Assembly (NCBI GenBank): GCA_947176265.1 | Contig: CAMWQA010000006.1 | Span: 1-42,904, forward strand | DNA from: an uncultured Clostridia bacterium | GTDB taxonomy: Bacteria; Bacillota; Clostridia; Christensenellales; UBA3700 | DNA: 42,904 nucleotides | Direction of reading: 5' to 3' | Shown: piece by piece, positions 8,628-17,768 of the stretch | How the letters are laid out: every line of letters begins with the position of its first letter | How positions within the stretch are numbered: position 1 is the first letter of the stretch | The notes under the pieces: generated by a model | Seen by the model: the letters and a program-made list of their open reading frames with translations, nothing else | The model's database searches: none | What the model was told of the DNA's origin: nothing | Translations under genes and position numbers: made by a program

Positions 8628-9622
8628 TGCAGGCTCTTCAACTAAAGCAAACTTTTAAGACCAATATATCCGACGTATACGCGCTCACAGGCGACGATGA
8701 GGGTATGATTTTGTTTGCTTTGGAAAAGTTCTACGCGCTGATACCTTACGATATGAGAGAGTATTGCGTGCAGAAATTCGAAGGCAACGAAATCTCTCAA
8801 GACGACGTGATAGCCTCGCTGTCGTATCAATCTATGTTTGGAGATAGGAGACTTGTCATAGTCAAGGACTTCAATAAAAAGCTGACTATGGCGGAGACGG
8901 AAAAGTGGCTTGATTACGTGGACAATGCCGTCGAGGGCAATATACTTATACTCGTCAACTGTCCTACGATAAAGAGCGCGTTAAATCAATACGTCGTCGA
9001 CGTGGACTGCAACAAGATGGGACTTATCGACTACGTCAATTATATACAGACGCTGTTCAACTTTTATAAAGTCAAATACGACAAGTCGGCGCTGTCGGAG
9101 ATTGTCAATCGCTGCAATAAAGATTTCGGCAAGATAAACAACGAAATCAACAAGCTTATGATTTATGCCGGAAGCGATATAGAGATAAACAGACAGGTCA
9201 TTGATTACGTCGTTGCGACGGACACAGAGACGCAGGTTTTTGAATTTATCTACGCGATACAGGACGGCAACTACGACAAGGCTATGGGAATAATAGACGT
9301 GCTTTTGAGCAGAGGCGACAAACCGTCGATGATACTTGCGACGATTACTTTGACCTTTAAGCGTATGTTTGCCATAATGACCAACGACGGAGACGAAGAC
9401 TTTTTGTGCGAAAGACTGGGAATGAAAAAAGGCGCTCTCTTTATGACGAAAAAGAAGATTGACGAGGCAAAGCGCAGAGTAAGCGGATTTTTGACGAAAC
9501 TCAAAGACGCGGTGTATTATCTTTATCAGCTTGAATATGATTTCAAGAGCGGAAAAATATCGCAAGAAAACGCTCTTGATTTGGCAATAACACATCTTAT
9601 GGGAAAGACTTATGCAAAATGA
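8627..9622 (+). CDS. holA: DNA polymerase III subunit delta
   Basis: HolA-like sequence directly after comEC (common order); ATG 8627 preceded by GGAGG. Confidence 0.85.
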   Translation: MQALQLKQTFKTNISDVYALTGDDEGMILFALEKFYALIPYDMREYCVQKFEGNEISQDDVIASLSYQSMFGDRRLVIVKDFNKKLTMAETEKWLDYVDNAVEGNILILVNCPTIKSALNQYVVDVDCNKMGLIDYVNYIQTLFNFYKVKYDKSALSEIVNRCNKDFGKINNEINKLMIYAGSDIEINRQVIDYVVATDTETQVFEFIYAIQDGNYDKAMGIIDVLLSRGDKPSMILATITLTFKRMFAIMTNDGDEDFLCERLGMKKGALFMTKKKIDEAKRRVSGFLTKLKDAVYYLYQLEYDFKSGKISQENALDLAITHLMGKTYAK

Positions 9623-10220
9623 AAGACAGGCGTTTGTCCGCCCAAAAACGCCTAAATTAAAAAACGATTGGGCAACGATACTTTTGAAAGTCTTGCTGTA
9701 TGCGGGAATGTTTTTCTCGCTCTTTTACTTTGGCAAACTCAATTTCAATTCGCTTTTCGTAGCGGTAATTGACCCGTCGTATACAGATTTGTTCGGCATA
9801 TATCTAGCCGAGTATATTTCGTCAATGGGCAGTAAAATGTTGCTTGCAATGAAGATATTATTGCCGGCGATATGCGCGTTGTTGTTTTTCTTGTTTTATT
9901 TCTTATACGCAAGATTTTTCGCCACGCTGGTATTCAATCAAATGCGAGTATTCGGAGTAGGCTTTGACATACGCAAATTCAGAATATGCCTTGACAGCAG
10001 TATGGTAATTTTGAGCGTGCTTTTGGGCATAATTCAAGTGATATTCAATTATTATCCGCTAGCCGACAATTTCGGAAACGTGTTTATTCCGCCGGCTCTT
10101 GCGCTAATCTCAATGGCAATCTTTTACTTTACTTATTCGAAGAGTTTTGAAAAGATGTACCGTCCTTTGCTTCTCAACGTTATGGTTTTGCCTACGATAG
10201 TGTTGATATTATTTGCGTGA
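9612..10220 (+). CDS. Hypothetical integral membrane protein
   Basis: Several hydrophobic segments; overlaps holA end. Confidence 0.65.
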   Translation: MQNERQAFVRPKTPKLKNDWATILLKVLLYAGMFFSLFYFGKLNFNSLFVAVIDPSYTDLFGIYLAEYISSMGSKMLLAMKILLPAICALLFFLFYFLYARFFATLVFNQMRVFGVGFDIRKFRICLDSSMVILSVLLGIIQVIFNYYPLADNFGNVFIPPALALISMAIFYFTYSKSFEKMYRPLLLNVMVLPTIVLILFA

Positions 10221-10227
10221 GGTGGGT

Positions 10228-11655
10228 ATGAAGACGAGTATTAAACGTAAGAAAATATATGCGGTTGCAATAGCTTTGCTGGCGATAATAGTCACGGCGG
10301 TTTTCGCAGGTTGCACTGCTCCAAAGATAGACGTCAAAGGCGTCGAGGTTGACGTTGACGGTATCAAGGATACGGCGTACGGATATTTGCAAACTCTCTC
10401 CGGCGAAGGGCTTAACAACAGAACTTTGGGTACGCAAGGCGCGCTGGATTGCGCAAAGTATATCTCAGATGAGATGATCAAGCTGGGATATGCGGGCGCG
10501 TATTCAAGCGAGCAAGGCGAAGGATTGCAGGAATTCAAGACGTCTTTTAAGAGATTTGACGGAGCGGAAATAACCAACACGCAGGCGTACAACGTAATCT
10601 TTACCAAGAAGTCTGACAATGAAAAGAGTAAGGGCGAAATAATTCTTGCTTGCAGCTACGACAATTTGTATTCGGAAAAGTCGGATATAAGCGGCTCGTT
10701 GTGGAGCGCAGACGGCAGTTACGAGAGCGGCGCTTCGATAGCCGTTGCGCTCACGCTTGCGGGCGCGCTGAAAGATAAGCCTTGCGATTACGATTTGACT
10801 TTTGCATTCTTTACCGGCGGTTGTTACGAATGGCGCGGAGCAATGAATTACGTTGACAACCTTGACAGGACGGGTCTTGACAAGATTGCTCTCGTGCTCA
10901 ACTTTGCTACGTTGGGCGGAGGAGACAATTGGTATATCTATAGCGGCGAAAGCGCTAACGACTACGGAAGATATTTGAATGCGTGCGCTGAAGGTTACGT
11001 TACTGCCGTACCAAAGGACAGAAACATAGGTCAGTTTGCGCTTACCGAAAATTCAAAATACAATTACGCAAACATAGGTATGCTGTCCAATCATTACTTC
11101 TTTGACCTTAAGAACGTGCCTACGGCAAACGTGCTGTCGCTCAATTGGGGGATAAACGATAATCCGCTTTTCAGCGAAATGAAAGGCAAAGACAATATCT
11201 ATCACACCAAAAACGATACGTTGCAAAATATGATTGAGCGCAAAGGCGAAGATAAAATCAAAGCGCAACTCTTTGAGATTGTCAGATCTACGCTTACGGC
11301 TCTTGACGAGTCAAATCAAGAGACCCTCGTTGCAAGTCTTGACGTGGCGAAAAGTCAATTGACAAAAGCGGGAGCGCAGAACGGAAAGAGCGCAACATTG
11401 GCAAATATAATCATCAAAGTCGTGTTGATTGCCATATTGATTGCAATGACTTATATTATCAAAACCAACTTGACCAAAAACTTTGACAAGTACGCAAAGG
11501 CGAAAAAAGCCAATGAAGAAGGAGAGCGCGACGACATAGCAGACAAACAGCCGTTTGAGACTGATAATACTCATATTAACGCTCAAGATACGGCGAACTC
11601 TCAAAAAGCCGAGGAAAAGAAGGAAAATAATCAAGAAGACGACCCATTTATATAA
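10228..11655 (+). CDS. M28-like peptidase, lipoprotein, with C-terminal TM segment
   Basis: Lipobox VFAGC; M28-like layout ending in YHTKNDT. Confidence 0.6.
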   Translation: MKTSIKRKKIYAVAIALLAIIVTAVFAGCTAPKIDVKGVEVDVDGIKDTAYGYLQTLSGEGLNNRTLGTQGALDCAKYISDEMIKLGYAGAYSSEQGEGLQEFKTSFKRFDGAEITNTQAYNVIFTKKSDNEKSKGEIILACSYDNLYSEKSDISGSLWSADGSYESGASIAVALTLAGALKDKPCDYDLTFAFFTGGCYEWRGAMNYVDNLDRTGLDKIALVLNFATLGGGDNWYIYSGESANDYGRYLNACAEGYVTAVPKDRNIGQFALTENSKYNYANIGMLSNHYFFDLKNVPTANVLSLNWGINDNPLFSEMKGKDNIYHTKNDTLQNMIERKGEDKIKAQLFEIVRSTLTALDESNQETLVASLDVAKSQLTKAGAQNGKSATLANIIIKVVLIAILIAMTYIIKTNLTKNFDKYAKAKKANEEGERDDIADKQPFETDNTHINAQDTANSQKAEEKKENNQEDDPFI

Positions 11656-11754
11656 TTTCTTGTGATTTCTTGCAAAAAATTTATTAAAAACACTTTATTT
11701 TTGCAAAAAAAAATTATATTATTATATAGAAGGGAAGTGAAGGAGGAAGATATT

Positions 11755-12600
11755 TTGCTTAACATTTTATTGTCAGCAAACGTGGACGCGTCGAAAGCGT
11801 GGGTGGTAGTAGACATATTGGTAACTTTGGCGGTTGCCATAATGATGTTTGTATTCTTTGCAAGACGTAATAGCTACCGTATGGCGGTTATCGTAGCGGC
11901 GTACTCAATCATATATCTTGCTCTTTTGATTTTGAATATCTATTACAAGCAAGCCAACATAGCAGTCGACGTGCTTAGATTCTTCAATATATTCTGGATA
12001 GTGGCAATCGTAGAAGTCTATAGATCAGATCTCAAGATTCTTATGACCAAATTGGCAAGACGTCAAAAAGTCAAGTTAAACTACAACACCACCGACGAAG
12101 AACTCTTGCTTTCCGCAACCGAGATGGTAAAGGCTTGTCAGAATATGGCAAAGAACGACGTTGGCGCATTGATTATTATTGCTCCAACGGAAATTCCTCC
12201 GCATATTCTCGATACCGGTACGGGCTTGGACGCAACTATATCTAGCGGACTTTTGGAAAGTATCTTCAGCACTAAAGGACCTTTGCACGACGGAGCGGTT
12301 GTCGTACTCGGCAACAGAATTATCTCCGCAGGTTGTTTCTTGCCGTTGTCGCAGGAAGTTACGCTTGCAAAAGAACTCGGCACTCGTCATAGAGCTGCCA
12401 TCGGTATTACCGAAGAGAGCGACGTATTTGCAATAGTAGTCAGCGAAGAAAGCGGTATTATAAGCGTAGTTCAAGGCGGTACGATAAAGAGATATATGAC
12501 CCCTGAAAAGTTGCTTGAAGAGATTAAAGTAATCTACAGAATCAGCACCCAATCGGTAGTCAAAAAGCACGACAGAAAGGGACACAAGAAAAGCAACTAA
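11755..12600 (+). CDS. cdaA: Diadenylate cyclase (CdaA/DacA-like, DAC domain)
   Basis: DGA (LHDGAVVV) and RHR (GTRHRAA) motifs; N-terminal TMs; probable TTG start behind AAGGAGGAAG. Confidence 0.9.
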   Translation: MLNILLSANVDASKAWVVVDILVTLAVAIMMFVFFARRNSYRMAVIVAAYSIIYLALLILNIYYKQANIAVDVLRFFNIFWIVAIVEVYRSDLKILMTKLARRQKVKLNYNTTDEELLLSATEMVKACQNMAKNDVGALIIIAPTEIPPHILDTGTGLDATISSGLLESIFSTKGPLHDGAVVVLGNRIISAGCFLPLSQEVTLAKELGTRHRAAIGITEESDVFAIVVSEESGIISVVQGGTIKRYMTPEKLLEEIKVIYRISTQSVVKKHDRKGHKKSN

Positions 12601-12626
12601 GTTTTGTGTAATCAAAGCAAATTTAA

Positions 12627-12660
12627 ATGCCAAACTAATAAATAATAGTTTGGCATTTTT
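12627..12660 (+). terminator. Rho-independent terminator
   Basis: ATGCCAAACTA...TAGTTTGGCAT + T5. Confidence 0.85.
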
Positions 12661-12665
12661 GTTAA

Positions 12666-12825
12666 AAGAGTCTCTATTTAAGCTCACACGGCATCTTGCT
12701 ATAGATTTACGCGCTAAGTTCGTCTACGCATTTTGACGTACATAAAGTACGACTGCAATACGTATTTTTCTTATCGCATAAATCGTCAACGCAATCTTAT
12801 CCGCGTCGCTTAAATCTCGACTCTT
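12666..12825 (+). repeat. Dispersed intergenic repeat A, copy 1 (MITE-like, ~160 bp, AAGAGTC/GACTCTT ends)
   Basis: Aligns along its length to the reverse complement of 29973-30134. Confidence 0.75.
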
Positions 12826-12863
12826 AAGGAAGATTTTGAAAATATAATATAAAGGAAAAGGAT

Positions 12864-14099
12864 ATGAAAGACACAGTTAAAATTCCAAAAATACTTTTGC
12901 TAAAGGCAGACGTTGACAAGAGCAAATGGAGCGTCATTGCTTGCGACCAGTTTACTTCCCAACCTGATTATTGGGCTAAACTTGACAAGTTCGTTGGCGC
13001 CGCGCCGTCGACTTTGCGCATAATATTTCCCGAAGTGTATCTTGAGAGTAAAGACAAGCAAGAAAGAATAAAGGTTATTAACGCAAACATGCGCAAGTAT
13101 TTGCAAGAGGGATTGTTAGAGGAATTTGAAGGTTTCGTTCTCGTCGAGAGAAATACTTCCGACGGTCAAAAGAGACTTGGACTCGTCATAGCCGTTTACC
13201 TTGAAGATTACGAGTATACTCCTCAAAACAACGCGCTTATCAAAGCCACGGAGAAGACTGTCGTAGAGAGATTGCCGGCAAGAATAGAAGTGCGCAAGGG
13301 CGCGTGCCTAGAGAGTCCGCACATAATGATGCTTATGGACGACAGAAAGGGAATAATCGAAAATCTGTATGCGACCAAAGAGCAGTTTGAACTTGCTTAT
13401 GATTTTACGCTCAATATGGGCGGCGGAAGTATCAAGGGATATAAGATAAAAGATTGCAAAGGCATTATCGACGCTTTGAACGGGCTTTTGGATAAAGATA
13501 CGCTAAAAGAAAAATACGGAAGCGACAAGCCCATATTGTTTGCAGTAGGCGACGGCAACCATTCGCTTGCGACGGCAAAAGAGTGTTGGAACAATATTAA
13601 AAAGACTTTGAGTAAGGACGAGCTTGATACGCACCCTGCAAGATATGCGCTTTGCGAACTCGTCAACTTGCACGATAAATCTTTGCAATTTCAACCTATT
13701 CACAGAGCGGTTTTCGGAGTAGGCGAAGAGTTTGTAGAGTATATGGCAGGCGAGCTTGCTAAGTTGGGCGGAGAAAGTAAAGTCAAAGTCGTATACGCTG
13801 ACAAGACGTATTATTGGCAAGTTTCTTCCAATGCAAGCGACGCTATTGCCGACCTGCAGCAACTTATGGACGAATACAACAAATCGCATAAGGATATGAT
13901 TATAGACTATATCCACGGCGACGAACATTTGCTTAGCGTGGCAAAAGAGAAGAACGCCGTCGCGGTATTTATGCCTTGCCTTGAGAAAGACGGATTATTC
14001 GACTACGTAGTAAGGCGCGGAGTATTACCTCGGAAGTCCTTCTCAATGGGACACGCAGAAGACAAGAGATATTATCTCGAGTGTAGAGTGATTATGTAA
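12864..14099 (+). CDS. DUF1015 family protein
   Basis: DUF1015-like N-terminus, FAVGDGNHSLATAKECW motif. Confidence 0.85.
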   Translation: MKDTVKIPKILLLKADVDKSKWSVIACDQFTSQPDYWAKLDKFVGAAPSTLRIIFPEVYLESKDKQERIKVINANMRKYLQEGLLEEFEGFVLVERNTSDGQKRLGLVIAVYLEDYEYTPQNNALIKATEKTVVERLPARIEVRKGACLESPHIMMLMDDRKGIIENLYATKEQFELAYDFTLNMGGGSIKGYKIKDCKGIIDALNGLLDKDTLKEKYGSDKPILFAVGDGNHSLATAKECWNNIKKTLSKDELDTHPARYALCELVNLHDKSLQFQPIHRAVFGVGEEFVEYMAGELAKLGGESKVKVVYADKTYYWQVSSNASDAIADLQQLMDEYNKSHKDMIIDYIHGDEHLLSVAKEKNAVAVFMPCLEKDGLFDYVVRRGVLPRKSFSMGHAEDKRYYLECRVIM

Positions 14100-14103
14100 A
14101 TAA

Positions 14104-14140
14104 TAGGCGAGTACGATTTGTACCCGCCTTTGAATTTTTT
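14104..14140 (+). terminator. Rho-independent terminator
   Basis: AGGCGAGTAC-GATTT-GTACCCGCCT then T-rich tract. Confidence 0.65.
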
Positions 14141-14456
14141 AGGCTGTCATTACTACTGTAGCAATCATTGCAATCATATAGATTACGTAAGCTACCATAG
14201 CTACAATGCTAATAATAATTCCTGCCAACGCTAAACCCTTTCCTTTGCCATTTAGTTCAGTAGATCTATTTATGCCTATAATAGAGCATATTAATCCTAC
14301 CAATGGCATTAAGAATGCGAAGATAAATCCTACTATAGCAATCGTGTTGTTTTCAGTTGTTTTGTTGTTGGTATATGTTTTGCCTGTCGCAACGCCACAG
14401 TATGGGCAAACAACCGCCTTATCATCAATTTCTTTTCCGCAATTCGCGCAGTACAT
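14139..14456 (-). CDS. Zinc-ribbon protein with DUF4190-like membrane domain
   Basis: MYCANCGKEIDDKAVVCPYCG followed by two TMs. Confidence 0.8.
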   Translation of the reverse strand: MYCANCGKEIDDKAVVCPYCGVATGKTYTNNKTTENNTIAIVGFIFAFLMPLVGLICSIIGINRSTELNGKGKGLALAGIIISIVAMVAYVIYMIAMIATVVMTA

Positions 14457-14488
14457 ATTAATTTCCTCCTGTTTTTTCTATTATTTTA

Positions 14489-14525
14489 CTAGACATTTTA
14501 TCTAGTGTCAAGACATTTTGTCTAG
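14489..14525. promoter_or_regulatory. Tandem operator-like palindromes in divergent promoter
   Basis: CTAGACATTTTATCTAG and AGACATTTTGTCTAG, repeat starts 20 bp apart. Confidence 0.65.
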
Positions 14526-14547
14526 TTTTGGCAAATAATATTTTTGT

Positions 14548-14754
14548 ATGGATAAAAAATTTTGCGAAAATCTTAAAAGCGTACGCAAAGAAAGTTGTTT
14601 GACGCAAAGACAGATAGCCGCCGCGCTTGGGGTGGTAGAAAGTTGTTATGCAAATTGGGAACAGGGACGTACTGAACCCAATATAGATATGTTGAGAAAA
14701 CTTTGCAATATTTTTCAAATTAGTATTGATGAACTGATAAATGGAAATCTTTAA
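14548..14754 (+). CDS. XRE-family HTH regulator
   Basis: CLTQRQIAAALGVVESCYANWEQGRTEPNIDMLRKLCNIFQISIDELI. Confidence 0.9.
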   Translation: MDKKFCENLKSVRKESCLTQRQIAAALGVVESCYANWEQGRTEPNIDMLRKLCNIFQISIDELINGNL

Positions 14755-14860
14755 AACAATGTATTTTTTTGCTTGCCAAAAACCTTACGGCAATGTAAAA
14801 TATGTTATATAAAATATAAATACAACAATAATTATAAAAGGTTTAGAGGTACAAAATACT

Positions 14861-16180
14861 ATGTCAATCACAGTGGCAAAATTCGGCGGAACGTCAATGG
14901 CTGACGCAAAGGCAATAACAAAGGTGGCCGAAATAATCAAGCAGGACGCAAAGCGCAGATACGTCGTAGTATCGGCTCCGGGTAAGAGATTTTCTCAAGA
15001 CCACAAGGTCACGGATATGCTTTACGCTTGCTATCATGACTTGCAAATCAACGGCGAGTGCAAAGACACTTTTGATAAGATCAGAGAGAGATTTAAGGGT
15101 ATCGTAGACGATCTTGCGATAGACCTCGATATAGACAGTTATCTCGACAAAGTCGAGGAAGAAATGTATAAGTATGCTTCCGCAGAGTTTTGCGCGTCTA
15201 GGGGCGAGTATCTTTCGGCAGTCATCATGGCAAAAGTATTGGGATATACTTTTATCGACGCTAAGGATATAATGGTATTTAACGAAAGCGGAGATTTTGA
15301 AGCAGAACTTACCAACGAAAAGGTCAAGAGCGCGCTCCAAAAAATAGAGAGAGCAGTTGTCCCTGGATTTTACGGCGGAGACGAGGCGGGTATCGTGCAT
15401 ACCTTTAGCAGAGGCGGTTCGGACGTTTCGGGCGCGGTAATTGCAAGAGCGGTAGGCGCAAGCCTATACGAGAATTGGACGGACGTCAACGGCTTTATGT
15501 CGGCTGATCCGCGTATCGTATCCAATCCAAAGCCGATATCCACGCTTTCGTATAGAGAACTCCGCGAACTTGCCTATATGGGCGCCAACGTGCTTCACCC
15601 CGAGTCTATTTTCCCTGTCAGAATCAGCAAGATACCAATCAATATCCGCAATACTTTCTGCCCATCGGCAGACGGTACGATGATAGTTGCTGAGCTTGAC
15701 GAAAAAGAACTTGGCAAGAGAGTTATTACCGGTATTGCAGGCAAGAAAGGTTACAGCATCGTATATATCGAAAAGTCTATGATGAACAGCGAACTCGGCT
15801 TTGTTCGCAAAGTGCTTGCCGTACTTGAGTATTATAATATTTCTTTTGAGCACATGCCTTCCGGTATCGACACGATGAGTATAGTAATTGCCGATAGCGA
15901 ACTTGCAGGCAAAGAAGACGTCGTAGTGGAGAGAATAAAGAAGGTTGTCAATCCCGACCATATCGAAATCAAGAGCGGTATATCTTTGATTGCTACCGTT
16001 GGTCACGGTATGTCGTTCAAGCCGGGTAGCGCGGCTACGCTTGTCGGCGCGCTTGCAAAAGAAAAAATCAATATCCGCATGATTGACCAAGGTTCAAGCG
16101 AAATGAACATCATCGTGGGTATCGCTACAAGCGACTACGAGAGAGCAATCAACGCAATATACCAAGCGTTCCAAAATTAA
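14861..16180 (+). CDS. lysC: Aspartate kinase with ACT domains
   Basis: VAKFGGTSMADA N-terminus; FSRGGSDVSGAVIARA; C-terminal ACT regions. Confidence 0.9.
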   Translation: MSITVAKFGGTSMADAKAITKVAEIIKQDAKRRYVVVSAPGKRFSQDHKVTDMLYACYHDLQINGECKDTFDKIRERFKGIVDDLAIDLDIDSYLDKVEEEMYKYASAEFCASRGEYLSAVIMAKVLGYTFIDAKDIMVFNESGDFEAELTNEKVKSALQKIERAVVPGFYGGDEAGIVHTFSRGGSDVSGAVIARAVGASLYENWTDVNGFMSADPRIVSNPKPISTLSYRELRELAYMGANVLHPESIFPVRISKIPINIRNTFCPSADGTMIVAELDEKELGKRVITGIAGKKGYSIVYIEKSMMNSELGFVRKVLAVLEYYNISFEHMPSGIDTMSIVIADSELAGKEDVVVERIKKVVNPDHIEIKSGISLIATVGHGMSFKPGSAATLVGALAKEKINIRMIDQGSSEMNIIVGIATSDYERAINAIYQAFQN

Positions 16181-16197
16181 CTTTGAAAATCTTACGT

Positions 16198-16234
16198 CAC
16201 TCCCTTCTCGGTAAACGGAAGGGAGTGTTTTTTT
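16198..16234 (+). terminator. Rho-independent terminator
   Basis: CACTCCCTTC...GAAGGGAGTG + T-run. Confidence 0.85.
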
Positions 16235-16356
16235 GTTATTAATTATTAGCCATAAGATTCTTATTGACAAAAGTCTTCTAAGTGTGATATTTTATAGTCG
16301 TACAATTTACTTTTTATTATCAATTTAATATGTTAAGATTGTACGAAGGTGTACAT

Positions 16357-17700
16357 ATGAAAGCTCAATTAGGGAGACTTAAAACTTTTCAATGGCGATT
16401 ATTCGCATCGTTATGCGCGTTGGCGCTAATTCCTGCAATTTATCAAACGGTAAAGACATTTATTATTTCGTCAAATAATCAAAGCGGTGTGTTTGATATT
16501 GTAGGACAAATGGAGTGGTTTGATTTAATCAACGAAACGCTTCAAGCATTTTTGATAGTTCCGCTTTATTCAATTCTAAACAAAATATTCAAAAATAATA
16601 ATGAAGATTTTGCAAAGCATACTTTTAAAACCGGACTTATTGCATTCGTTATATATACTTTGTTTTCTATAGGCGTACTCATTTATGGCGTAGTTCTTAT
16701 AAAGGCAATGAATCCCAATGAGATAGATGTGTCAACGGCAAATCATTATCTACAACTCGAAACCGTTGCCTTTATGATTGGCATTATATCAAGCTTTGTA
16801 AACGTGGTTTTTGTTGTCATAGGCAAAGATAAAAATGTGTACATAATTCTAGCAGTACGTACAGTGCTTTCAGTAATCGTAGATTTTGCATTGATACCAA
16901 ATATAGGAATTTACGGTATAGCGATATCCAATATAATTGTCAACGCTGTTTTGGCAATAGCGGGTTATATAATTCTTTATATACCAAAATATATCAAGCC
17001 ATGTTGGTTTAGTAAGGCAGATTTTCCTGTTTTGAAGGAGTGGGTAAAAGTAGGAGTTTTCTCAGGAGTACAACAGTTTATTGACAATTTTATATACGCT
17101 ATAATGATTTGCAAAATGGTAAATATGGTCGCAGAACAAGGCAATTATTGGATAGCAAACAATTTTATATGGGGTTGGTTACTTATTCCAATTACGGCAT
17201 TGGCAGAAGTAATTAAGAATGATTGCAAAGATGGTTACTTAAAACTAAATCAGTTCAACTATTATTTCATTACCGCTGTTGTAGTATTAATCTGGGCATT
17301 AACCATTCCGCTTTGGACGCCATTTTACAAGCATGTGGAAAACCTATCCAACGCGCATGAGATATTTATGATTACCATCAAGCTTGCGCCATTTTATATT
17401 GCATATGCAGGTTGCGTAATAATTGATAATATCTTTGTTGGTTTGGGCAAGACTATCTATAGCGCAATAAATTCGTTGATAATCAACTTAGTATACTATG
17501 GAATATTCTTCATTCTGTATCTTTCACACGCCGTCACATTTACTATGGATATCATAATATTAATGTTTGGTTTGGGTATGGTAGTACATTTGGCGATCTC
17601 ATTGATAGAAGAGAAGTTGTTCTTGCGTCGGTTTGAGCTTAAAAAACTTTCGCGAGAAATAACTGCATCTAATGACAATAACGAAACGCAAAATAACTAA
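16357..17700 (+). CDS. MATE-like multidrug efflux transporter
   Basis: Multi-TM; MATE-like second half (IGIYGIAISNIIVNAVLAIAGYIILY). Start could also be ATG 16330. Confidence 0.7.
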   Translation: MKAQLGRLKTFQWRLFASLCALALIPAIYQTVKTFIISSNNQSGVFDIVGQMEWFDLINETLQAFLIVPLYSILNKIFKNNNEDFAKHTFKTGLIAFVIYTLFSIGVLIYGVVLIKAMNPNEIDVSTANHYLQLETVAFMIGIISSFVNVVFVVIGKDKNVYIILAVRTVLSVIVDFALIPNIGIYGIAISNIIVNAVLAIAGYIILYIPKYIKPCWFSKADFPVLKEWVKVGVFSGVQQFIDNFIYAIMICKMVNMVAEQGNYWIANNFIWGWLLIPITALAEVIKNDCKDGYLKLNQFNYYFITAVVVLIWALTIPLWTPFYKHVENLSNAHEIFMITIKLAPFYIAYAGCVIIDNIFVGLGKTIYSAINSLIINLVYYGIFFILYLSHAVTFTMDIIILMFGLGMVVHLAISLIEEKLFLRRFELKKLSREITASNDNNETQNN

Positions 17701-17739
17701 ATTATTGTTATAAAATTAATATTACTACATAATTGAAAA

Positions 17740-17761
17740 GGGCTGTCAGTAATGACAGCCC
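17740..17761. terminator. Bidirectional terminator hairpin between convergent genes
   Basis: GGGCTGTCA-GTAA-TGACAGCCC. Confidence 0.75.
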
Positions 17762-17768
17762 TGATATT

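Noticed and set aside
8981-9595. 204-aa minus-strand ORF
   Set aside because: Antisense shadow of holA without recognisable domain features.
14760-14860. Lysine riboswitch upstream of aspartokinase
   Set aside because: Only ~100 nt of AT-rich sequence, with no room for or sign of the conserved lysine-riboswitch core.
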